In this document: one piece after another, positions 39,320 to 51,064 of the stretch
How the letters are laid out: every line of letters begins with the position of its first letter
Position numbering within the stretch: position 1 is the stretch's first letter
From: Primulina eburnea
Taxonomy: Eukaryota > Streptophyta > Magnoliopsida > Lamiales > Gesneriaceae
Length of the DNA stretch: 64,000 bases
Reading direction: 5' to 3'
Assembly: GCF_022965805.1 (NCBI RefSeq)
Contig: NC_133101.1
Coordinates: 14,355,054-14,419,053, forward strand
Position numbers and translations under genes: made by a program
Notes under the pieces: generated by a model
What the model was told of the DNA's origin: nothing
Databases searched by the model: none
What the model saw: only the letters and a program-made list of their open reading frames with translations

Positions 39320-40084
39320 ACGTAACTATCATGCATAATTCCATAATTTATTTTAAATAAATACTGAAATAATGAAAGGATCTGAACGTAAAATACTTCA
39401 TGGAAACATGCTGTTAAAATAATTCATGCTGTAAATAAAATGCTGAAATGTAAACTTATAGACCGAAGACGTGACTCCATGAGCTTCTCGTGGTTAGTAG
39501 TAGTACAACCCTTTACAGAACCATTGCTCTGATACCAGCTGTAACGGCCCGAAATTTCTTGTTTGAAAATTTGCGGAATTTTAAAATTTTCTTTGTAAAA
39601 TAATTAAAATTGCCTCATTCATAAAATGGACCGATAAATAAAGTATAATGTTCAAAAATGACAGCGGAAGAAATTAATGTTTTCCAAATAACAAGTTAAA
39701 GTATCCCATTTCAGATAAAAATGTTTGATCATAAAAAAATGGCAAGTGTTGTAAATGAGGTCCTCGGGTTCCACTACTGCTGACCCAAGCTAGCTCACTG
39801 GTCCCCGCCCTCGGCCCCGACATCATCAATACCTACAACAATCAAGTCTAGTGAGCCTAAAGACTCAGCATGCATATATCGTAAATAACGAGTAAATAAT
39901 GTAGTAAAATTTGCATGGGATGAAATATCATGTCATGAGGCATAATGTGAAAATAACTTGTCATGAGCAATTATAATACGTGCATAACTGAATTGAAAAT
40001 CATAGTAAAAATGTTTGCTCCTTGGAGCCCTGTACTGAAATAGCATGTAATAATTTTCTGTTGAGATTATGGTCTACGCAAGTG

Positions 40085-40235
40085 GCCCATGCACTGAACT
40101 GAACTGACCGGTAGCTGGTTACCGGATTTAGCAATAATCCCATGACCGGTAACTGACGACCGGATTTAACTGAACTGACCGGTAACTGGTGACCGAATTT
40201 AACTGAACTGACCGATAACTGGCGACCGGATATAA
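40085..40235. repeat. Short tandem repeat in gypsy B LTR (ACCGGTAACTGG type)
   Basis: Four imperfect units built on gaactgaccggtaactgg...gaccgga. It lies just past the point where the duplication ended (40009). Confidence 0.7.
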
Positions 40236-42272
40236 TAATGCTCCCATGATAGTGAAACGGCCACAAGCAATATCGCATAAATCTCAAAAATAAATATTTT
40301 CTATTTTTATGCACGTAATATAATTAAATGACATAATGAAATATCCTGTAATATTTTACCACATGGATTGGATCGTTCCCAGGCTCGCTGCGACCTAAAT
40401 ATGCCATGAAAATTATGCAATAGATTTTCTTGAGCAAACTATGCTATTAAATCCGATAATGCGACAATGGCGCCCAACGACTTCGTATTTAATCATGACT
40501 CCGAACCAACCCGAACCAACACTGAACCATCGTACAGTCATGATTAAAATACGCTTAAAATGATGAATTAATGCTCCTAAGATGGTGCAAGTCGAAATTT
40601 TGGTGAATGGAGGTCAAAACATGAAACGCTCCTTCGAGAGTCAATTTGGCACATCGCACTGTAATTTCTCGTACGACTTAAAAAATGATCCGAATCACGA
40701 ACGGCCAAAAACATGGCCTTCCTAACTCGATGAGGCACCGTCCATTCCAAGGCCATAGGCTAAACGCCTACCAAGAACTCGAACGATGCCTGAGAACAAC
40801 AGCACACTTGCTGTCAAAATTACAGCAGCTGCACATTTGCTTTTCTTGTGTCGTTTTCGAGACTACCGGCCATTGGGGCTTGAACCACTGACCAGAGACT
40901 CTTACCAACATCCCAAGGAATTATTTGAACCATGGCTAAGGGCCCTAGACCAGCCACAAATTCTGTTCGTCGGGAATTGTTCTTGTTTTGCTGTCACGGA
41001 TCGTTCCAATGGCCATTTGATTGACCATGGCACGATCTAGACATCTAGGGGTATGGTATGAATCGTGGCTAAGGGCCATAGGCCAACCAAGATCCACACC
41101 ATTCCACAAAATCGAACCATACATGCTGTAAAAATGAGAGGGCCGAAAGTGGGGAGGGGATGTTCTTGAATTTTATTGTAAAAACCGATTCACCATGGAC
41201 CAAGCATCCAAAAGGGCGAATTAGTCACGTCTTAGACATGCTATGGAAGTGATATAACCATGGCTATAGGCCTTGGGGCAGCCATGATCAGATTCATTTC
41301 TCCTTTGACAGCAAACTGAATTTCGAAAAGCTCAAATGGACAAAAGGTGAAGTTGCTGTCATTTTCGGGTTTTTCAACGTGCATGGGGTTAAATTAATGG
41401 ACCAACATTGTCCTAATGCATCCTATTACATGTACAGATGCCACCTTGGGAGCCTGGAATCGAACCAATACCTGAAACCCACAAAACAAATGAAATCGTG
41501 AAGCTTGAATTGGAAGGGCCGAAAATCTGCAGCATTTATTTTCAAAATTCTTGATGTGTTTCGGTTTTGTCATGGAAATAATGATCATATAATGTAGAAA
41601 TTTGATAATAGGACTTGATTGAAGAGTCAAGGAAGAAACTATGCATGCCTGGTTCCGTTTTGAAAGAAAAACGAAAGAATAAGACGACTCGGCGCGGAGG
41701 AGGTGGAGCGTTCTTGCTGCCTTGTTCTTCACTCGATTTTTCTCTCTTGATTCTAGCTATGAGGCTCACGATTTTACACTCTGAAATGCTCCCAAATTTT
41801 CGGTGATGGGGAGGGGAAATGGTGGTTAGGAGAGTGAGGGAAATGGGTGCAATATAGGTGGAATGGCAAGACCAAGTCTCCTCTATTTGAAATTTGAAAT
41901 TTGGTTTGATATCAAATGATTTGTTGGGGTGTTTGTTGGAGGCTAATGACCGATTCCTACAAGCTAGTCTAGGTTAGGATATTGCTTATTAATTAATTAA
42001 TTAAGGTTGATTAATAAGTGGAAAGATTATCATGCTAACAATGACAAAGAAAGGGTCAAAGGTGATTTGCCAAGGTATTGTCTAGTCAATAAGAGTGGCC
42101 GAAATTTATCAAATAAATGGAAGGGAAGTTTTGCTTATTTAGTAAATTTATAACCTTTAAAAGCCTTGCCTATCCTTTAAATAATTTAGTGAACTAACCC
42201 CTTAATTAAGGAACTTAAATGAATTTATTTTCTACTCACCTCAAGTTGTATAAATAATTCCCTAAACCTCCT

Positions 42273-42634
42273 TGATACTCAAGGGAAATTTAGGGTCCAA
42301 TCCCCGCAAGCGTCACTAGTCCAGACACGGGCTCCAAAATTACCCTGGGCCTGAAAATCACAAATAAGACCGTTAGGAGAGGGCCAGGAGGGTGTCCTGG
42401 CGTAGCCCCTCCGAGGCTCAAGTCAGAGACTGAGGATATATGGGGGAGCAGCTAAGGGTTCTGCTGAAAACAATATATTAAATAAATAACTGAACACTCA
42501 AACCTTGTATTTATAGGAGAATACCTGGGTCCTTGGTGGGCCTGTCTTCCATTTGGGCTAGGGCCCTTGGTGGGCCTGTCTTCCCTTCGGGCTAGGGATG
42601 AGCCAGGGGTAATGGGCCCATCCATGTGGTATCA
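42273..42634 (-). repeat. 3' LTR of element C
   Basis: TATA box (TATAAATA on the minus strand) at 42509-42516. The polypurine tract complement (ccagtctcctcctcccg) starts at 42635. The two LTRs differ at only a handful of sites. Confidence 0.9.
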
Positions 42635-42842
42635 CCAGTCTCCTCCTCCCGAGTCAAATGAATCGCAGGTTCGAAGTTCGATTAGTTGTGCTGTCCCCGA
42701 GTTAACGGGTGCGAGTTGTACATTTCTTCTAGCCGTTCGTCGGTCTCCAAAAATTTGGAAACAAATCAAGTCGCAATCCTAAGATAGCAGTCATCTCTTC
42801 ACTTCAATTTCACTTCTCCCTGCAAAATTTCCTCTGCAACTC

Positions 42843-43740
42843 ACACATGCTCCACCATCGCAGCGTCGCCCCCTCCTCTCGCTCGCCCACGAAGCCTCGC
42901 CCCAAGCCTCACCTGCTCGTCTACTCGTCCAGCCGAGCACACACTCGAGACCTCGCCTGCTCGCCCCTCGCCCGAGTGCTCGCCCACATCATGCCACGCT
43001 TGCCCGAGCGCCCCAAGCGCCACGCTCTCCAATCGCCGTGTGCCGCGCTCGCCCCTCGCCTACCCTCCCATGCCGTGTCGCGCTCGCCCCTCGCCTGCTC
43101 GCCTACGCCGCCCATACACTCGCCTGCTCGCCCGCCCAGACGCTCGCCCCACGCCGTGTGCTCGTCCACGCCATGCCACGCTCGCCCGAGCGCCGCAAGC
43201 GCCACGCTCTCCAATCACCGTGTCGCGCTCGCCCCTCGCCTGTTCGCCTACGCCGCCCATACACTCGCCTGCTCGCCCGCCCAGACGCTCTACCTCGCTA
43301 CGCTCGGACGCTCGCCTGGTCGCCCGCCCAGACGCTTGCCCTCGCCTCGCCCTGACGATCGACCTCACCGTGCCCAGACACAACCCCTGCCCATACACTC
43401 GCCTGCTCGCCCGAGCGTCTGCTCGCCTGCCCCGCCGAGGTGCTTACACCAGCGCCTGCTCTCCCATGCCCCTGCTCGCCCGTGCCGCGCCACGCCAGAT
43501 CGCCCGAGCGCCTGCTCGCCTGGCGCGCACACGAGCGCCCTTGCTGCCAGCTCGTCCAGCCGAGCGCTCGCCCCTCGCCAAGCCGAGCTCTCGCCCCTCG
43601 CCCAGCCCCGTGCTCGCCCCTCGTCCTGTGCCTGGCTCGCCCCATCGCCCCAGCGCCATAGCACCACGCTCGCCCCTGCTATGGCGCTGGGGCGATGGGG
43701 CGAGCCAGGCACAAGACGAGGGGAAGATCGATCCCCGTAA
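42843..43740. repeat. C-rich CGCTCGCC low-complexity tract in element C
   Basis: About 0.9 kb of extremely C/G-rich sequence made of degenerate cgctcgcccctcgcctgctc words, with a longer-order repeat of about 180 bp (matching stretches near 42999 and 43182). Stops are rare in all frames, so open frames up to 297 codons overlap on both strands. None has a recognisable domain, and I treat the tract as a repeat. It lies in the 3' region between minisatellite and LTR. Confidence 0.75.
43617..43723. repeat. 46-bp-arm hairpin with 15-nt loop
   Basis: Arms 43617-43662 and 43678-43723 are complementary with one mismatch; the loop is 43663-43677. The arm contains the word gcctggctcgccccatcgcc. Confidence 0.9.
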
Positions 43741-43857
43741 TTTTCGCAGCGGCAAACATTGTTCTTTAACGACAAACGAAATAAATTTTTCTAACACAGT
43801 AAGCCCTCGTCGCCACCATCTTCAAGGTCCTCTACTAAGCTTTCGAAGGGATATAGT

Positions 43858-45779
43858 TTCCATTTCCTCACGCTCTGACTCCTCTACTAGCCTCAGCCCA
43901 AGTAGGTAAAATTTCAGTTCCACCTCCTCACCCCTGACTCCTCTACTAGACTCAGCCAGGTAAAATTTCAGTTCCACCTCCTCATCCCTGAATCCTCTAC
44001 TAGGCTCAGCCCAAGTAAGTAAAATTTCAGTTCCACCTCCTCATCCCTGACTCCTCTACTAGGCTCAGCCCAAGTAGGTAAAATTTCAGTAGCCCAAGTA
44101 GGCAAAATTTCAGTTCCACCTCCTCACCCCTGACTCCTCTACTAGGCTCAGCCCAGGCAGGTAAAATTTCAGTTCCACCTCCTCATCCCTGACTCCTCTA
44201 CTAGGCTAAGCCCAAGTAGGTAACATTTCAGTTCCACTTCCTCACCCCGGACTCCTCTACTAGGCTCAGCCCAAATAGGTAAAATTTCAGTAGCCCAAGT
44301 AGGCAAAATTTCAATTCCACCTCTTCACCCCTGACTCCTCTACTAGGCTCAGCCCAAGTAGGTAAAATTTCAGTTCCACCTCCTCACCCCTGACTCCTCT
44401 ACTAGGCTCAGCCCAAGTAGGTAAAATTTCAGTTCCACCTCATCATCCCTAACTCCTCTACTAGGCTCTGCCTTAGCAGGAAAATAAAATTCAGCACCAT
44501 CACCCTCTAACTCCTCTGCTAGGCGAAGCCTTAGCAGGAAAATAAAATTCAACACACTCACCCTCTAACTTCTCTGCTAGGCGACGCCTTAGCAGGAAAA
44601 TACAATTCAACACCTCCACCTTCTAACTCCTCTGCTAGGCGACGCCACAGCAGGAAAATAAAATTCCACACCTCCACCCTCTAACTCCTCTGCTAGGCGA
44701 CGCCTTAGCAGGAAAATAAAATTCCACACCTCCACCCTCTCACTCCTCTGCTAGGCGATGCCTAAGCAGGAAAATAAAATTTAACAACTCCGCCCTCTAA
44801 CCCCTCTGCTAGGCGATGTCTTAGCAGGAAAATAAAATTCAGCACCATCACCCTCTAACTCCTTTGCTAGGCGACGTCTCAGCAGGAAAATAAAATTCAA
44901 CACCCCTACCCTCTAACTCCTCTGCTAGGAGATACCTTAGCAGAAAATAAAAAGTCGACACATCCACCCTCTAACTCCTTTACTAGGCGATGCCTTAGTA
45001 GGAAAATAAAAATTCACCACCTCCACCCTCTAACTCATCTACTAGGCGATGCCTTAGTAGGAAAATAAAAATTCACCACCTCCACCCTCTAACTCCTCTA
45101 CTAGGCGATGCCTTAGTAGAAAAATAAAAATTCGACACCCCCAACCTCTAATTCCTCTGTTAGGTGACACCTTAGCAGGAAAATAAAAATTCGACACCTC
45201 CACCCTCTAACCCTCTGCTAGGTGACACCTTAGCAGGAAAATAAAAATTCGACACACCCAACCTCTAACTCCTTTGCTAGGTGACACCTTAGCAGGAAAA
45301 TAAAAAGTCGACACCTCCACCCTCTAACTCCTCTGCTAGGTGACACCTTAGCAGAGAAATAAAAATTCACCACCTCCACCCTCTAACTCCTCTACTAGGC
45401 GATGCCTTAGTAGGAAAATAAAAATTCGACACCCCCAACCTCTAATTCCTCTGCTAGGTGACACCTTAGCAGGAGAAATAAAAATCCGACACCTCCACCC
45501 TCTAACTTCTCTGCTAGGTGACACCTTAACAGGAAAATAAAAATTCACCACCTCCACCCTCTAACTCCTCTACTAGGTGATGCCTTAGTAGTAAAATAAA
45601 AATTCGACACCCCCAACCTCTAACTCCTCTGCTAGGTGACACCTTAGCAGAAAAATAAAAATTCACCACCTCCACCCTCTAACTCCTCTACTAGGCGATG
45701 CCTTAGTAGGACAATAAAAATTCGACACACCCAACCGCTAATTCCTCTGCTAGGTGACACCTTAGAAGGAAAATAAAAT
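43858..45779. repeat. Minisatellite of ~30 units (58-60 bp) in element C
   Basis: Two subfamilies are contiguous. Type A (43858 to about 44460) has the core ctcctctactaggctcagcc and aggtaaaatttcag. Type B (to 45779, about 22 units) has ctctaactcctctgctaggc followed by ccttagcaggaaaat. Each type-B unit carries a small inverted repeat (ctgctaagg/ccttagcag style). It occupies the place of pol and the 3' UTR. Expanded tandem repeats in 3' regions are known for Tat/Ogre elements. Confidence 0.92.
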
Positions 45780-46006
45780 TCATTTCATCATCACAACACA
45801 ACAACATCTACGAACTTAATATAAGAACTTGACTCTATTAAATTTCAATCAATAACATAAGACAAATTCAGAGACAAAATACAGCAAAATTCGAGTCAAG
45901 ATTATTATTCTCTAAAGTGGTAAGCCTTCCCGAGCCCCTTTAGAGCCTTGCCCGGCGCATTCTCCAACTTTCATCTCTGCTCCTCTTGTACCTCCCCAGG
46001 ACAAAA

Positions 46007-48076
46007 TTACTCACTTCTTCCTTTCTTAATCATGTTAAGCTCCACACGCGCTCTTTTTCCCTCCTCCCTCACTACCCCTTCATAACACCGACGTGCGACT
46101 TTTTGGTCCCCGCACAAGACTCCAACTCCTTTTCCCACAGGAAACTTAATCTTCTGATGATAAGTTGAAGCTACGGCTCTGAAATCCTTCAGGGCTGGCC
46201 GTCCTAGAATTCCATTATACGCTGAAAGGGTATACACCACGGTGAACGCTATCATTTTTGTTACTCACCGAGGATCAGTCCCCAAGAATAGGGGAAGCAA
46301 AATCTGACCCAAAGGCGGGATGGAGTGTCCTGCAAACCCATACAGCGGGTTGGAAATCGGCTCAAACTCAAATCCTTCCATCTTCATTTGATCCAACGTG
46401 CTCTTGAACAAAACGTTCATGGAGCTTCCATTATCGATAAATATCCTTGCCACATCATAATTGTCAATGGTGGCCGTCACCACCAAGGCATCGTTATGTG
46501 GAGTCACAACGTCTCGGAGGTCTTTCGGGCCAAAGCTGATGAAGGGGTTTTGTGGTAAGTCTGCACCCCTATGTATCTCAAAGTTCTCCAACCTTCTCCC
46601 ATGTGCCTTCCGAGCTCGCCCAAAGTCTCCATCAGTAGCACCGCCCGAGATCATATGAATCATTCCTCTCGTAGGTTGGTTATCCTCATTCATTCCCCTT
46701 CTCGGTTCGACGGGCTCCTGTGGAACATCTTGACATCGACCTTCCCCTCTCTGCTCCCCAACCCTTTGATTTATCCATGGAGGTCCTTGACCACGTCTAG
46801 GGGACGGGCGAGACCTCGGTCGACTCTCGGATACGAATCCTTCTCGTCTGTCCCGCGAAGGCAATTTAGCACTGTACTCAACTCTTCGGGACTTCTCTCA
46901 CCTCCCCGTGGGCTCCCTCACCTCCATCACCTCGTCACGACTCCTATTTAGAGAAACATTTGATGAGAATTGTCCTCTACTTCTAGTTCTGTCCTCCTCT
47001 CTTTCCCCCACACCCCTCTTCCTTCCCCTTCTCTCTTCTCCCTCCACTCTATTTCCTCCAGGCCGATTCTCCATCCTTCTGTACCGTTGGGCATCCTCCA
47101 AGTTTACATATTTCTCAGCTCGAGCCAACAGATCATCATAGTTTGACGGAGGCTTCTTGACCAGCGACTTGAAAAACTCCCCTCCCCTCAGTCCTTGTGT
47201 AAAGGCACTTATCATGGTGTCGGGGGTAGCCGTCGGTATCTCCAGCGCTGCACTGTTGAAACTCTGGACAAATTCTCGCAAAGTTTCAGCCTCCTGCTGC
47301 TTCATCACAAACAGGCTCAGATAATTTTTCTTGTGCCTTTTGCTGCTGGCAAATCGGTGCAAGAAAGCTGTAGCTAAATCCTCGAAAGACTGTATCGAGT
47401 TGGGCTGCAGGGTATTAAACCATTGCTGGCCTGACCTCAACAACGTACCCAGAAACACCCTGCACCTGACTCCATCTGATTATTGGTGCAACAGAGCCGC
47501 ATTTTCAAATCTCCCCAAGTGTTCTTCGGGATCCGTATGTCCGTCATACTCTCCAACGTTTGACTGTCGGAAATTGGGAGGAAGCCCTTCTTCCAAGATG
47601 GCCAATGAAAAAGGACTTCCTCTCTTGGGTACCGACGTCCTGCTTCCTACCTGCTCCCTCAACCTCCGTATCTCCTTCCACATCTCCACCATCTCGCTAA
47701 TCTCCCCACTCTGGAGGGGTTGCGTATCCTCCCCCCTGCTCTGGTGGGCTCCAATATTTTCCTCTCGCTCCTGACGAGCGGCCTGCTCTTCTGCAAACAT
47801 AGACTCTTTATTCCTCTTCATGGCCTCATCCACTGTCCGGGTGATAAATTGGTCCAACTGTTCCAGGGTCAAATTCCTCACATTCTCATTGGGACGGGTT
47901 TGCTCGACCCTTGTCTCGTGAAAGGGCTGCTCGGTTCTTATCTCTTGACGAGGTTGTTCCTGTCTTGTCTCAAGACGCGGTTGTTCTTGTCTTGCCTCAA
48001 CATGAGACTGCTCGGGTCCTCTTTGAGGACGCGATGATGCTGAGGTAGCTCTTCTACTCCCTCTCTTGCCTACCAT
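46007..48076 (-). pseudogene. Element C gag-protease with three stops
   Basis: A single reading frame of 690 codons runs from Met 48076, interrupted by TAA (47480-47482), TGA (46898-46900) and TGA (46265-46267). Order: a charged R/Q/E-rich N-terminus; a Retrotrans_gag domain (HTDPEEHLGRFENAALLHQ, GQQWFNTLQPNSIQSFEDL, LREFVQSFN); a basic linker; then a retropepsin-like domain with IDNGSSMNVLF as the DxGSS active site and the conserved NGILGRPAL and ASTYHQKIKFPVG motifs. At least one stop fits CGA to TGA. The frame ends where RT would begin. The protein would have cut Gag; it is now inactive. Confidence 0.88.
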
Positions 48077-48099
48077 TTCTACGTCTCAACTCAAGTGTT

Positions 48100-48115
48100 C
48101 CCACAGACGGCGCCA
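48100..48115 (-). other. Primer-binding site of element C
   Basis: TGGCGCCGTCTGTGGG on the minus strand, 2 nt from the LTR. It resembles the TGGCGCCG-type PBS common in Tat/Athila-related elements and differs from the initiator-Met PBS of the other elements here. Confidence 0.75.
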
Positions 48116-48117
48116 AG

Positions 48118-48481
48118 TGATACTCACGGGAAATTTAGGGTCCAATCCCAGCAAGCGTCACTAGTCCAGACACGGGCTCCAAAATTACCATGGGCCTGAA
48201 AATCACAAATAAGGCCGTTAGGAGGGGGCCAGGAGGGTGTCCTAGCGTAGCTCCTTCGACGCTCAAGTCAGAGACTGAGGATATATGGGGGGAGCAGCTA
48301 AAGGTGCTGCTGAAAACAATATATTGAATGAATCAACTGAACACTAAAACCTGGTATTTATAGGAGAATACCTGGGCCCTTGGTGGGCCTGTCTTCCATT
48401 TGGGATAGGGCCCTTGGTGGGCCTGTCTTCCCTTCGAGCTAGGGATGAGCCAGGGGTAATGGGCCCATCCATGTGGTATCA
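48118..48481 (-). repeat. 5' LTR of element C
   Basis: 364 bp, TATA box complement at 48356-48363; target duplication CTCCT follows at 48482-48486. Confidence 0.9.
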
Positions 48482-48722
48482 CTCCTATTAACTTAAATTA
48501 ATTTACTTGCTAGCTAAAATAAATTCTGGAAATATTTTCTGAATCATAAATTTTATCTCTAAACTCCAACTCCAGCCCGGCCTCACTGAAATAACTGAAA
48601 TGATAAAATTTAAATTACTGCAATAAAATAATTAAATTTAAATACTCATGCAATAAAATCAATTTAATTTAAATACTAGAATTATGCATGTCTTATACGT
48701 AGCCTAAGTTACGAGTTCTACA

Positions 48723-50160
48723 ATACGTGTATAGAATATCATACGTGTATATACTTTTTTAATACATAAGCCCGATTACTTTGGTATTTCTTGATTCCAA
48801 ACGTGAATATGAGTTGCTAGATTGTAGTTCAAATATAGTATTTGGTTGCTACTAGAAATTTTACTCGAAAATGGATAGAATAATGCCACGAAATCTGCTG
48901 CTGAAAGCCTCGAATTTGGCAATTTTTATTCTTAAATTTTTGTGAGGTTTTCGGTGTTCTTTTATCTTGGTTTGATCTCTTACTTATAGTTTGGATCTTA
49001 CTTATAGTTGGGAAGAGAGAAGTTGAGCGGAAGCCTTAGTGAACGTTTTAAGGCTTTTAAGCAGCTTATTTAATGCTATAATGTAGCCATCAATTGGGTG
49101 TTACAATATGAATACGGACATGGCTTAATTTTTGAGATTTGTCATTATAGGTTGTCATCAAGTCATTGAATGGGTTCAAACTTATTGGATGTGCCCAAAA
49201 TTTCGAGTTCTTGGGCTGTAGTATTTATAAATTTTTGTAGGCCTTCACCCAACCTATTAATGAATATATAATTCAGTCTTCGGAAAATTAATCGACAAAA
49301 TATACCATCCGAGCAGATCCTATATACGGTTTCTAGCTTATACATATCATCAACCACAATGCATCTGCTCCTATGTATGTCGATACCATACTGAACCTCG
49401 CCATCTGATGACCTTCGTGGAGTCGATAAATGAGTCAAAGTCTAGCACTAGTACGTAGATCATCTATGTTGTCTCGGATCAAAATACTAATGATATAAAA
49501 CCTTAACTGCAGACTAATCTACTCGATAAATAATAACCAATTTGAAAGTCGGATGGAAGGTTGTCCAGTGACTCATCATATGATAACACATCTGTATGAT
49601 TGAATATCTCTATGCACATACCAATGAAACGTGACCTATAACATAACATATATGTCTCGAAATAGAGTGACCAATGTATACCTTATTTTTTTTAATCAAA
49701 ATTGGATAATCGTTTTTTTTTTCCCGACGAAATTAAGGTGTAAGACTTGTCATACAAAAGTACAAAACAAATGTTTTTTTTTAATCTTTACCCCATCATA
49801 TATTGATATGAAGATTTCATTCCGTGGATTCATGAATGATTTCAACTTTTGTCAAATTTTTGTCTACCTTTTCCTGAACTAATAATGGTTCAAATCATTA
49901 ATGAATCAAGTCTTAAAAATATTTTTTAGAAAAAATCATAAAGAAACTAAATATTTGGAAAAAAAAAATATTATCAGTATATAGTATACATATGATTTAT
50001 GAGCTAAATTATTTATATATTATATTAAATAAACACCATGTGTATGTCGGCTAGTTTAAGTGTAAAGATAAAGTTAAATCATTGGGATACTTTTGCACGC
50101 GTGTGGAGATTTTGTGTGCTTACACGAATGAATCAGTTGGAATATGTGAAAAAGTCGTTT
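48723..50160. other. AT-rich flank without recognised gene
   Basis: Low-copy-looking sequence with T-runs near 49716 and 49775. A 91-codon minus-strand open frame at 49163-49438 has no recognisable domain. The direct flank of gypsy B begins atacg at 48723; the partner target duplication would lie outside the window. Confidence 0.5.
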
Positions 50161-50166
50161 AAAGAT

Positions 50167-50358
50167 GAAAAAGTTGATTCTTTGATAGATTCGGATAAAC
50201 ATTAAATTATACAGTCACAAACACAAAACGTGGCAGTGGAGGTGTCACAAGGGGTTTTGTGAAAAAGTTGATTCCTTTTGATAGATTCGTAAAAACATTA
50301 AAGTATATAGTCACAAATCACAACACGTGGCAGTAGAGGTGTCACAAGGGGTTTTGTG
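50167..50358. repeat. Two ~95-bp tandem units with G-box/ABRE-like cores
   Basis: Units 50167-50260 and 50261-50358 are imperfect copies. Each contains an ACGTGGC core (50228-50234; CACGTGGC at 50324-50331) followed by aggtgtcacaaggggttttgtg. No start codon of a recognisable gene follows. Confidence 0.75.
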
Positions 50359-50383
50359 TGACAAATTGTGTAGTAGGCGGAGG

Positions 50384-50606
50384 GATGACAATGGGGTGGA
50401 GTTGGGTTTGTTATCTCCATCCTAGTGTTCGAATTACATCCCTACCCCTATACCTGTCACGATCTTCGTTTTTTCGGGTTCGGGTTCGGTTCTCATTTCA
50501 AAAATATTAATGGGGCAACACGGCGTGGGTACAGGGATTCTCCGCCCCGATCCCCGTTTCGAGTTTTCCCCAGTGGGTCTCCAAATCCGTGGGAAAAATT
50601 GTCATC
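50384..50606. mobile_element. MITE-like piece with gatgacaat ends
   Basis: A 9-bp inverted terminal match (gatgacaat / attgtcatc) bounds a G/C-rich body with gggttcgggttcggt and ccccgatccccg words, a composition common in dispersed plant repeats. No clear target duplication was found. Confidence 0.4.
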
Positions 50607-51064
50607 TTTAAGTGAGTGTTGGTGTTTAAATTTATGGAAAATAACTTTTTTAATCAGCCAATATTGTTTATTTTGAATTTTAGTTTATTAACAGGTTAAA
50701 TTTTGGTCATTGTACACTAACTATCAGTGTTCGGTTATTTTGGTTAAATTGTTGTTAAATTGTTGATGCGACGCTGAATATATTAACTTTTTCGACATCA
50801 TAGCATCATTCTTTTTAATGTTAGTAAATTTTTGGTTCAACTTAACAATTTTCAATGTAAGATCAATATTTTTTGTTTCAATGTCACAATTTTCAATATA
50901 AAATCAATACTATAAAGATAATTTTCTTAACTAAACTCATAAACTAAGCTTTACAATAATGACATTCTATTACAATCAACTATAAAAAATTGATTTTTTA
51001 GCATTTTTATTTGCAAAGTGATCAACCAATATTTCATAAATAGATTTTTATTAGAACTCATTGA

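Larger units (their letters stand above)
42273..48481 (-). mobile_element. Element C: non-autonomous Tat-like gypsy retrotransposon (6209 bp)
   Basis: LTRs of 362 bp (42273-42634) and 364 bp (48118-48481) have TGATAC...GTATCA ends, and target duplication CTCCT lies at 42268-42272 and 48482-48486. Minus-strand order: LTR, PBS, gag-protease, minisatellite, C-rich tract, polypurine tract, LTR. Pol is absent. Gag and protease style and the PBS resemble the Tat clade. It sits inside gypsy B's LTR. Confidence 0.92.
39540..48722 (-). mobile_element. 5' LTR of gypsy B, with element C nested inside
   Basis: On the minus strand the LTR starts TGTAGAACTCG at 48722 and ends CGGGCCGTTACA at 39540, next to the PBS. 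Without element C (42273-48481 plus one CTCCT) it is about 2.96 kb, in the range of Tekay/Del LTRs. Only short open frames without domains occur in 40000-42267. The matching 3' LTR and pol lie outside the window. Confidence 0.85.

Noticed and set aside
1..40011. Duplication as a pure assembly artefact
   Set aside because: Copies differ by scattered substitutions, a 17-bp indel, a 69-bp duplication and a solo LTR with an empty site in the other copy, which is more than a collapsed or repeated contig would show. Long-read support is still worth having.
42841..43909. Overlapping open frames of 100-297 codons on both strands in the C-rich tract
   Set aside because: Composition alone removes stop codons in most frames. 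The products are Ala/Arg/Pro/Ser low-complexity with no domain, and several frames are open at once.
43858..45779. CRISPR-like regular repeats
   Set aside because: Units are contiguous and degenerate with no unique spacers, and the sequence is plant DNA inside an LTR element; this is a minisatellite.
49163..49438. 91-codon minus-strand open frame
   Set aside because: No domain, no clear splice or promoter context, and surrounding sequence looks like old repeat; unsupported as a gene.
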